Made by a program: the position numbers and the translations under genes. Below, one piece after another: positions 44,959 through 53,200 of a DNA stretch of 64,000 nt. The stretch is taken from positions 475,301 to 539,300 of the forward strand of contig RPFO01000111.1 in assembly GCA_009746045.1 (NCBI GenBank), read 5' to 3'. Below the pieces are notes generated by a model that searched no databases, was not told the DNA's origin, and saw nothing but the letters and a program-made list of their open reading frames with translations. Numbering within the stretch: position 1 is the first letter of the stretch; every line of letters starts with the position of its first letter. This DNA comes from Mesostigma viride (lineage: Eukaryota; Streptophyta; Mesostigmatophyceae; Mesostigmatales; Mesostigmataceae).

Positions 44959-45683
44959 TGTCGGTCTGAATGACTGGCATTATAACGAGCGTCATATTCG
45001 TCTCCGGCTTGGCAGTGCCGTCATCCTGCATACAAAAAGCACATTGGAGCCAGCACTTTCCCGCGGGTTGTAGCCGATATTCCTCCATGCAGCGATATTC
45101 ACCAATGCGCTATCAATAAACAAGTCGACACCATCCGGGTATGTAAAAAAAGCACGCTGCTGGCCACGACGGTCACGGCGATGATGAACTGAACGACAAT
45201 AACAAGAACGCCTAATAGCAGGCGTCATACAAACTAGAACAGACTGGAACAACTACTTACCCGGTCGTCTGTGATCTTGACACAGAGCCTGGTTTACAAG
45301 GAAGCGAGGGAAACCGGCCACTATGAGCACCCCTACTTAACCCACATAATGAAGGTTAGGAATCCTCCCCATCATGCTAACCGTAGAGTCGGTGAAACGC
45401 CCCATGCTACAAATACGATAGCCCAGCAACGACTACTTGCGGCCATCACCTTGTCCAGTTCTGGCTGGCTGTGCGGCGGTAATTTTACCAAGTTTAAAAA
45501 TGTTACGCCGCACCAGTCTGTGCTTTTTTACGTAGTACCAGTGTAGTGTAGAAATCTGCCAAAAGAGCAAACGCCCAAAGCCAACTTCGAAGACGCCCAA
45601 AGCCAAATTCCAAGACGCCCAAAGCCCAAAGGCGGGCGAGTCTGGCGCGGCGCCGGCCATTGGGCCCCGGAATAAGAAATCCC
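44959..45683. repeat. Long-type right end of element D
   Basis: Inverted near-copy of 3682-4408. Confidence 0.92.
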
Positions 45684-45692
45684 GGAAAAGCT

Positions 45693-46115
45693 GGAAAGCA
45701 GGGCTGCCAGCTTTACTGCCATCCGGGAGGCCTTCGCCCTCGGTGGCGCGGCACAGGAATTGGCGGGAAGGGGATCTGCCACCAAGCCCGCGGGAACCGC
45801 AAGCATCAGTGCTGTTTTTGGGAGGGCGACAGACGCGAGAAGTGCCCGAGGTGCCAGGGCACTGGCCACAACCGTGACAGCTGCAATGCCAACAAGAATT
45901 TTCCTCTGTCGACCAATTTGTGTGGCAAATGCCACAAGCCAGGCCACAAGGCCAGGTTCTGCAAGTCCGGCAGGCAGCCGGACAAGAAAAACGATGCCAC
46001 TGCCGACGAGGGTAAGGCCGGGCCCATTAGGAGGCCTCGTCGGAGTATGCGCTGGGTTCGTCCCCAGCAGGCGCAGCAGGCGCAGCAGGCGCAGCAGGCG
46101 CAGCAGGGAAACTAG
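45693..46115 (+). pseudogene. gag: Copia gag, last fragment with two zinc knuckles
   Basis: In the gag frame. Two CCHC knuckles are visible: CPRCQGTGHNRDSC and CGKCHKPGHKARFC, both C-x2-C-x4-H-x4-C, as in nucleocapsid regions that bind the element RNA. A repeated Gln-Ala tract encoded by caggcgcag units ends the protein at the TAG 46113-46115. The heptamer gggaaac overlaps the last two codons. Confidence 0.88.
46106..46112 (+). promoter_or_regulatory. Candidate -1 ribosomal frameshift site
   Basis: gggaaac stands in the X-XXY-YYZ register of the gag frame (CAG GGA AAC TAG). A slip of -1 bypasses the stop and enters the integrase frame. ctagac at 46112-46117 can pair with gtctag at 46159-46164, with an inner gccc/gggc pair, as a possible stimulatory structure. 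Confidence 0.62.
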
Positions 46116-48118
46116 ACGGCCCAGGACAGGGCGTATTCGACAGTGATAGGGTTCTGCAGTCTAGCCCAGCGGAGCGGCCATTGGCAAATGAGAATCAAGG
46201 GGCAGCACAAGATTTATCGGACAGTGTACCCGTAACTGATGGTAATGAAAAGCTTGTTTCTATTTACGGAATTGCCTCTCGTCTGCACACATTATTTGGC
46301 CATGGCACAAATGCTTATAAATTTGCAAATGCACTGGGTGGGGCAGAGCTTTTGGCAGCATGTCGAGATTGCTATGCGCATTGTCCTGTGTGTCAGGCTA
46401 CTGGGCCAAAGCTTCCCCGCCACCATGCTAAGCATCCCTCCGCATGCAAAGGGCAGATTGTAGGCGACGTACTGTTCTGGGCGTTTCTCCCTTATTTCAT
46501 AGCCATAGATAGGTATGCTCATAATGTAGCAGTCATCCCGCTGCGGGGTCAGTCAGCGGAAGATTTGGCGGAGGCTATAGACATTCTCTCTGCGTTTTTC
46601 TCTCCTATTGAGTCATTACAAATGGACAGGCAGTTCGCATGCTTTGAGGGCAAGCCGGGGTTTGAGTACCTCCGGACAGTGGGCCGTCAAGACCATGAAG
46701 GGCAAGGTTTGGTGGAACGTGCTGTGCAGGAATTTAAACAAGCTGCACGGCGGAACGGTGAGGCTGCTCTTGGTTCTTATGCTTCCCGTTTAGTGTGGGC
46801 TTTGCATATTTCTGCATGCCTAAACCGCCGTGTGCTCCTTTCAGTGCCTTCGCGCAATTGTGTTATCACTGCAGAGGGCTTGCAGCATGGCCACTACCTG
46901 CCTGAAGTAGAGGAGGAATGGGCACAGCATTTGCAGCAAAAGTTTGCCAATCTGGTTCGAAGGGATATGCGTAGGCCGGTTACCGCCTATAGCGTAGGGG
47001 ACCAGGTTTGGATTCATGATGAGGGCTCCTTTGGCAAGAGGGGACAATGGGAGGGCCCAGCCACTGTGGAGGCTGTGGACGTGCATGTACGCAAGGCGAT
47101 TGTGTCCTTGCAGGGCAAGCAACACCACATTCCCTGGAGCAGACTCAAGCCTTACCTGCCGCACACGAGCGCATGGGAGCGACTTCTCCACTACTACGCG
47201 GACGTGGCGCACTTCGTGCGAGAGCCAGGTGATGTTCCCACCTCTCCCCCTCGTTCTCTGCCTGCCTCTGACCCTATGGATGTCTTTGTGGGGAATAGCG
47301 AGGACGATGGTGACGTAGATGATGATGGGGACGTGCGGGCTCTAGCGGAGGATGTTCGAGGCGTAATGAGCGAGCCCCCTGCTGACCTGCGCGAGGGTAG
47401 TAGGGCGGGCTTTACTCCTGCCGTTAGCCAGGATCCGGCTGCCGTTAGTCAGCCTAGCCAGGGGCGTGGTGGTTTGCTGAGCAAGATTGTGCTAGGGCTG
47501 AGGCGCCGAGACAATACCATGGGGCTTGCTTCCCTTCGCAACCCAACCTGTGCAATGGGCAGTGCACCACCTCAGCTTGACCCGAGCATCGCTGTGATTT
47601 CCTCACTCTCGGCCACTTGGTCACTTCAGTGTGGGCTTCTCGTAGACACCCAAGCCCAGGTCTCCATTATTGGGGAGTATTGTGTAGATGATGATTGTCC
47701 CTTGTTTCCCTCCCGGTGGACCCAGGTCACTGACTTTGCTAGGTCGGGGTCTTACAAGGTCTTGGGGGAGATCCCACTAGAGATCCTGGGTGTTGAGACG
47801 CCTATGTGTGTGGTGGAGGGATACGAGGGCCCAGCACTTTTGGGGCAGCCATTCTTGTCCCTACCCGGGGTCACAGTTAGTAGCACACAGTTGTCTCGAG
47901 CGGGATTCGGTTACCTGAGATTAAACAATTTCTCCCTCGATGTAGCGACTAGGGGCCTCTCCTTGCCTATGGTGGCAGCCCTGAAAGGGGTAGAGTACAA
48001 TGATTCTGAGTTGCCTCCTGCCCGTGATCTCATTACCCCTAAGGCCCTTACCCCTGAAAGCTTGGGGCTTAATTTCATGACTTTGCTAAAGAGAGCCCCA
48101 TGTCCTTCTTTGATGTAG
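46106..48118 (+). CDS. Copia pol part 1: integrase, then protease-like domain
   Basis: Open in the -1 frame from the slip site. It lacks an early ATG, consistent with translation as a gag-pol fusion. Counting from 46181, residues ~36-76 form the H-H-C-C zinc site (LHTLFGHG ... CYAHCPVC). Residues ~90-190 hold GDVLFW, LQMDRQF and GLVERAVQEF as candidate D, D and E, with a D-E gap of about 30 rather than 35. A C-terminal GDQVWIHDEGSFGKR ... SRLKPYLP domain follows. Near residues 485-600 LLVDTQAQVSII and ALLGQPFL resemble a retropepsin, with DTQA instead of DSGA. Protease after integrase departs from the usual copia order. Confidence 0.72.
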   Translation, partial: GKLDGPGQGVFDSDRVLQSSPAERPLANENQGAAQDLSDSVPVTDGNEKLVSIYGIASRLHTLFGHGTNAYKFANALGGAELLAACRDCYAHCPVCQATGPKLPRHHAKHPSACKGQIVGDVLFWAFLPYFIAIDRYAHNVAVIPLRGQSAEDLAEAIDILSAFFSPIESLQMDRQFACFEGKPGFEYLRTVGRQDHEGQGLVERAVQEFKQAARRNGEAALGSYASRLVWALHISACLNRRVLLSVPSRNCVITAEGLQHGHYLPEVEEEWAQHLQQKFANLVRRDMRRPVTAYSVGDQVWIHDEGSFGKRGQWEGPATVEAVDVHVRKAIVSLQGKQHHIPWSRLKPYLPHTSAWERLLHYYADVAHFVREPGDVPTSPPRSLPASDPMDVFVGNSEDDGDVDDDGDVRALAEDVRGVMSEPPADLREGSRAGFTPAVSQDPAAVSQPSQGRGGLLSKIVLGLRRRDNTMGLASLRNPTCAMGSAPPQLDPSIAVISSLSATWSLQCGLLVDTQAQVSIIGEYCVDDDCPLFPSRWTQVTDFARSGSYKVLGEIPLEILGVETPMCVVEGYEGPALLGQPFLSLPGVTVSSTQLSRAGFGYLRLNNFSLDVATRGLSLPMVAALKGVEYNDSELPPARDLITPKALTPESLGLNFMTLLKRAPCPSLM

Positions 48119-48567
48119 CCAGGCACGTCTCGACTGAGGAGGGTCTAGACAATACCCAAGGTGCCATCTTGGCTGCGGGGGAACGATGGCTAGGGCTGGG
48201 GTGTGTGGAGCCTGTGGACGTTGTACCGAGGGATGGCAGATTGCTTCGCTTTAAGTGGACATTTCAGATGAAGCCCGTCCCGGGCACTGATAGGAAAGTA
48301 GAATTTGCTAGACCTGTAGTGCTAGAGTTTTCTGGATCTTCTGACCTGCCCCCTTCGGCCTTGACTGCGCCAGGTTTAAACAAGGATACGTGGCGCATGG
48401 TAGTGTGCTTTCATCTAGGGCGCTTGAATAGGGGTATGCCACATGGGTCCGCTGTGCTAGATTTTTCAAAGGCTACCTCCACGGGGATGCCAATGAAAGT
48501 GCTCGGCTATGGGATGGAACCACACCCCTCTATGTTAGGACACCCAAAATCTGGGAGCCTCTTGTAG
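48072..48567 (+). pseudogene. Copia reverse transcriptase, N-terminal part
   Basis: Begins in a third frame after a TAA near 48069. AILAAGERWLGLGCVEPVDV and LRFKWTFQMKPVPG correspond to the start of copia RTs (E-x-L-x6-W ... KWVFKIK). It runs to the Asp of AVLD near 48462. At a run of five T the frame must shift to continue. One missing T would explain it. Confidence 0.7.
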
Positions 48568-49682
48568 GAAAGAAGTTTATGCGGTTGATAAAGGCGGTTG
48601 ATGGGACCGTGGCTGGTCCACGGGCTTGGCGCCTGAGCCTAGAGCGCCTTCTCCTTGACACAGCTCGCATGGTGTACAGTGACTTGGACCCCTCCTTGTT
48701 TGTGGGCGTCTGGAAGGGCGAGCTGGTGTTTGTGTTCGTGCATGCGGATGACTGTGATTGCTTTGGCCCGCGTGAATGGATTGCCTGGTTCCATAGCATT
48801 GTGCATGCCAGGTACCCTGTGGGCAAGCTTATTTTCCGTGAGCCGGGCAAGGTGGTTCAGTTCATGGGCATGGACACTGTCATGGATCACGATGAGCACG
48901 GCAAGTGGGCGATGTTGCTTCAGCCCAAGGGCAGCTATGTGCAGGATTTGGTTAAGGAGGTAATGAGCAGCAGTGGGCCGCTTCTTGCGTCTGAGTGTGG
49001 GACATTGCGTGGCAAGCTTAATTGGCTGGCCTGCACCACTAGCCCTGATTTGGCTGTCCTTAGCCGACTGCCTGACAATGTACTGTGCCTTATTGACCGT
49101 GCGGTGATTGTGCAGTACCTCCTGGCCTCACCCGGGTTGATGTTACAAGGTGTAGACTGGGATAAGCCCGTGGAGCTTGTGTCTTATTGCGACAGTTCCC
49201 TAGATGCCCGCGTGCTCACCAAGATGCGTGGTAGGTGCGCTGCTGTCACTACCATTTGCAACGCTGACCAACCCACGATGTCTTCCATCTTTGCATGGTA
49301 TTCCCGTTTGCACCGCCGCGTGTATGTGGGATCCGACACCGCTGAGGCGCGCGCATACTGCGAGGCTGCGAGCGAGCTGTCCTACTTCCACGCGCTCATT
49401 TGCTGGATTCTCGCGGTGGGCGGCACCACTCCGCATCTCCGTCGCGTGATACGCACGGACAGCCAGGCGGTTGTTGATTTCATTGAGAACCCTTATGCCC
49501 GCACACGGGACTTGGACTTCCTCAGGGTCAAGGAGTTCTCTGATTGTGTCAGTACCCAGCATGTGCCGGGCGAAAGGAACTACTCCGATGCCCTTACTAA
49601 ACTGTATAGCTCAGCTAAGGCACAGTACCCGCTTCTGCGACACACGATGAATAGGCTATCACTGGGTCAGTCTTCGCACTAG
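48463..49682 (+). pseudogene. Copia reverse transcriptase C-terminal part and RNase H
   Basis: Continues with FFKGYLHGDA, then DGTVAGPRAW, LDPSLFVG and VFVHADDCDCF, where HADD stands in place of the usual YVDD. The copia RNase H follows: ELVSYCDSSLDA (Asp), SDTAEARAYCEAASE (Glu), VIRTDSQAVVDFIENP (Asp) and the end GERNYSDALTKL. The Asp pair and RNase H residues are kept, so decay is limited to the frame breaks upstream. The stop is at 49680-49682. Confidence 0.85.
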
Positions 49683-49887
49683 TTGAGTTGCGTTGAACCA
49701 TGAATGGCCCCGCGCCACGGGTTTTCAGCCTTGGTAGGTTTTCCCCGGGAGTGATTACCTATTGTATAATAATGTTCAGTGGGCATTACCCTCTGAGACT
49801 ATGTCGGTGTTGTAGTTGCTATTCATGATGGCATGGCCCGCGCGGCCGTAATGACTGATAAGAGTACGCTGGCCATCTTTGCCACAT

Positions 49888-49905
49888 GAAAAAGAAAAGT
49901 GCTGG
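49888..49905 (+). promoter_or_regulatory. Polypurine tract before the right LTR
   Basis: tgaaaaagaaaagtgctgg directly precedes the LTR start agttg. This is the position of the plus-strand primer in LTR elements. Confidence 0.55.
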
Positions 49906-50333
49906 AGTTGTAAAGCATTACAAATGATGCTGGGCAGGGCTCGGAAAAATACTGTCGGAACGACACATTGAAATAAACGTATGCATTATTCTGTCCAGGT
50001 TTTCTGTTATGCAATATATCAGTTTGCGGCACGTGATGTTGATTACCTGGATGCGGACAATGAATCCGGTGCGACTCATGTCGCTGGGCACAATGGTTGC
50101 CACAACGGTTGCAGTCTTGCCACGGGTTGTTAAGATATAACCATGGCAGACTTAAGTTTGGCGTCTGGTGTCTAGAAGGTTCCATGTGCACAACGCATAC
50201 TGCATTGCCATACTTGTAACGACAGTGCAGGACAAGGTTTCTAGGCATCTCTAGAAGGTTGACGCTGTAAATGTATAAATTAAAGCAATAAACCAGCCAT
50301 TGCAACCAAACCCTTCCAAAGTCATTCTCAACT
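49906..50333 (+). repeat. Right LTR of the copia element
   Basis: 428 bp, nearly identical to 2987-3430. It is followed by the duplicated ccgct at 50334-50338. Confidence 0.93.
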
Positions 50334-50338
50334 CCGCT

Positions 50339-50464
50339 TGCGACGAGAGAGGAACCGCTGCTTATCCTCAGGGGAGGGGAAGGTGAGTAGGACTGGTGGG
50401 GGAGCCGCCTTGTCCCGTGAGTGGGGAAGGCGGCAACCAGCTTGATCTCACCAAGGAGGCCCAT
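50339..50464 (-). pseudogene. LINE ORF1, part upstream of the copia insertion
   Basis: The minus strand encodes PPPVLLTFPSPEDKQRFLSR and continues in frame with 2986-2805 across the LTR element. Confidence 0.58.
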
Positions 50465-50465
50465 T

Positions 50466-51600
50466 AAATTAAATTAAATTATAACATGCCTCCGTTGGGA
50501 GATCATGTATAGCACATATTCCTTGATGGGTGGTGGAGTGGCGAGAGCCGCGTAATCGGACTAACCTAACGCTAATCTAGCTAGTCTAGAAAAATCCTAA
50601 CTATACCCTACTCATCAAAACGCCTCCTCCGCTTGGGGGGAGGTGGTTTGCCCACAGGGTCGGGCGTGTGAGCCTTGACAATCCTCTTCCACCACGTCTT
50701 GTTCTGCATGGCAGTCCAAAGAAGGGAGAGACTAGAGTGGATGCGGTATTCAAACTGGGCTGGGACCAGTAGGTCATCCAGCAGCATCTGTACGTAGTTC
50801 GTGGCATGTTTCCCTACCTTTTTGGCGATGCCCTTGGGGCCAGGCCAGGTCAGAATGTGCCGCCCTGGCTGGCCAAGCCGCTGGGGGCCTGCCAGACCGG
50901 CCAAGGGCGGTGTCGACCTGGCTGGTGCGAGCAAGATGTCCTACAAATGCTATCCTACTGACGCCGTGTCTAATCTCGTCCGAAATACGAGGCATGCCCT
51001 GATACAAAGACTCTGATGCCGGACGCGGGCGTTTGGAAAACCCTACGCTCAGGACCTGTCGGAGCATCCTGTAAACTGTGCCGTCTAGCCTAGATGCCAG
51101 TGTGGGGGTGAGTGTCCACGCCTCGGCGCCATACGTGAGCACCGTGAGGACGAGGACCTTGAAGAGCATGCGCTTGCGGTGCTCGCCCAGGCCCTTGGAG
51201 CGCCAGTAGGTGTTGAGCGAACGGAGCCTAGGCCAGGCCAATGCGGGTGTCCACATCGTCGGCGGTGTCAGGGAGCCAGCTCCCTAACAGTTTGAAGCGG
51301 TCCCGGAACGGGACCGTCATCCCGTCGAGCAGGCGCGGCAGCGGCGGTGTACTGGAGGCCCCAATCACCATCGGAGGAGGCCCATATGCGACCAAGGATT
51401 TCTCTCTCAAACGCCTGTGCAAGCAAGCTTCTCGGAATTCTCACCTTCCACCAGGTCGACGTTCTTGACGATGACGTTAATAAGGCTGCGCTTGGCGAGC
51501 CCGGCCTCCTCGCGGAGGTCGAGCGTCTGCTGCTGGAGCTGTGCTGCAATTAACGGCGGAGGTGGTGGAGGTGGTGTGGTACGCTTGAGCATGTCCGCCC
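50466..51600 (-). mobile_element. Decayed RTE-like LINE ORF2, 3' part
   Basis: The 3' end is a (aattt)n tail and ctccgttgggag hairpin at 50466-50500. Reading leftward the frames give FRDRFKLLGSWLPD, LTYGAEAWTLTPTLASRLDG, FVGHLARTSQVDTA, and in another frame KRIVKAHTPDPVGKPPPPKR with a stop near 50608. At least two frame changes (near 50920 and 51240) show it is dead. Confidence 0.82.
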
Positions 51601-52000
51601 AGGTCTGGGTGGGAGGAGCATCTCCAGCCAGCTAGGCCAGCGGGGGCTGGCTTGGCGGCAATGTCCTTCGATCACCGCCTGGCCGGGCGGTGTGGCCAGC
51701 CTGCGGTGTTTTGCAGGTACTCAATGGCGATGGCGTTGTCCTGGAGGCGCTTGTCGATGTCTTGGAGCTGGGTGCAGGGATGGAGTCGGTGGAGGCGGCG
51801 TGTGCATGGGGGGGGGGTGGAGGCGAGCCAGGGTGGAGGTGGCGGTGGAGATGCGGGCGGGGAGCTCAGCAGCCATGCAGCGTGCGGCCCACAGCTGCCA
51901 CGTACATCTGCAGCTAGGGAGGGGAGTCACGTGCTGTGAGATGGCTTCTTGAAGGTGGAGGACTGAGCCGGAGGAAGGCGGATATTCGGTCAAGGGGGAG
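51407..52000 (-). pseudogene. LINE ORF1-like region
   Basis: The minus strand has a proline run, then AAQLQQQTLDLREEAG and LINVIVKNVD. A coiled-coil segment followed by a strand resembling the start of an RRM fits a LINE ORF1. The more distal reading frame (IDKRLQDNAIAIEYLQ near 51720) is in a different frame. The call is tentative. Confidence 0.4.
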
Positions 52001-52860
52001 GGGACCCAGAGGTCGTCGGCAGAGCGCTGAAGGATGGTAAAGAGGGCGGCGAGCTGAAGGCGCGGTCGGGACCAGCCAGGCAGGGGGTCAGGTCCGCGGT
52101 GGGAAAACCGGCCGTCAGCTCCATTGCGGAGGCGATGGCGGGCTAGCTACTAGGAGGCGCTAGCACAGGTCAAGGAGGGAGGCGTACGACGTACCCATAA
52201 AACACGAGCTCCATGATCCAGTATTTTGATGGTGGATGGCATGTCGAAATAGCTGGGTCTGTTGGCGTCAAAGTTGGAAAATAACCTGTCGACGTCAAAG
52301 TCGCGCTCAGACCAGCCAGGCCGGTTCGCCTGGGCGACTGCGCTTGGGTTCAGGCGATGAAGAGGGCGAGCTGTCATACAAGCCCGGGAGGGATCTGGGC
52401 GACCACCAGTGCGCGACTAGTGTCACCGCTGCCTGCCGGACCTGAGGGCGAAGCTGCAGCCGGAGCTGCAGACGTATTTTCAGGGCTTAGCGCAGCCGCC
52501 AGGCTGCGTTGCGTAGCTAGAGGAGCGTTTGCTCGTCATATATTGCGTACTGATAGCTTCGGAAAAATATATCAGCGCGCGTCTTAGAAAGACGAAGCGA
52601 TTGTGATATTCACAGCCGAATTTTGTGCACAAACGTGAAAGTTACGAGCTCCACCGTCAGCCATGGCTACCTCGTGGCTCGTGGCTCGTTGCATGAGAGC
52701 ATGTGTAACACATTATTGCGCGTCATGCACATGCTTGGCCAGACCAGCCAGCAGGGCGGCATGCCCTGATCGACCTGGCCTGGCCCCAAGGACATTCCTA
52801 AAAGGGTAGGCAAACGTGTCATGACCTATGTACCCGGCCACGTACAGCAGTTGTTGCATG
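52001..52860. other. Gene-free, nothing recognised
   Basis: GC-rich at first, then mixed sequence. Open frames overlap on both strands without recognisable similarity. Confidence 0.4.
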
Positions 52861-52869
52861 GCTGACCTA

Positions 52870-53200
52870 GTGGTCCCAGCCCCGTTTGAATATCACATTC
52901 ACTCCCTCTCTCTTGAGCACTTGGAGTCTTAGACTGCTATGCAGAACAAGAAGAGGTGGAAGACGATTGTCCAGGCTCACACGCCAGCCCCTGTGGGCAA
53001 GCCCCCTCCCCCCAAGAGGAAGGGGCGCTTTGCTGAGTAGAGTAGCTATAGGGTTTTCTAGATTAGATTACCTTAGAGTTAGATTAGTTCGGTTTTGCGG
53101 CTTCGCCCACCTCCATCCATCCAGCAAGGGAATATGTGCTACATGATCTCCCAACGGAGTCATGTTATAATATAATTTCATTTTAATTTAATGCACATGA
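52870..53200 (+). mobile_element. 5'-truncated LINE 3' end
   Basis: The plus-strand frame ends KTIVQAHTPAPVGKPPPPKR and a stop at 53038-53040, matching the LINE at 5268. The hairpin ctcccaacggag and a (taattt)n tail follow. Confidence 0.78.

Larger units (their letters stand above)
34432..45683 (+). mobile_element. Giant Mutator-like element D
   Basis: 11.25 kb with termini gggatttcttattccggggc and the 9-bp duplication ggaaaagct at 34423-34431 and 45684-45692. The left end is the short type and the right end the long type, the reverse of A. D keeps the most complete copy of the family gene (34764-37131), with a SWIM zinc finger. Its minisatellites are broken up by LINE insertions. A truncated Penelope-like copy sits at 42407-43181. 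It lies only 29 bp of gag sequence from element C. Confidence 0.87.
2987..50333 (+). mobile_element. Copia-type LTR retrotransposon expanded to 47.3 kb by nested insertions
   Basis: Two LTRs (2987-3430 and 49906-50333) begin agttg and end caact. They are flanked by the 5-bp duplication ccgct at 2982-2986 and 50334-50338. Between them lie gag, integrase, a protease-like domain, reverse transcriptase and copia-type RNase H, all on the plus strand. Four DNA transposons totalling about 41.6 kb interrupt gag; without them the element is about 5.7 kb, a normal size for this class. The LTRs differ by one substitution and one 16-bp indel, so the insertion is young. No clear tRNA primer-binding site starting tgg follows the left LTR. 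A purine run precedes the right LTR. Confidence 0.93.
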
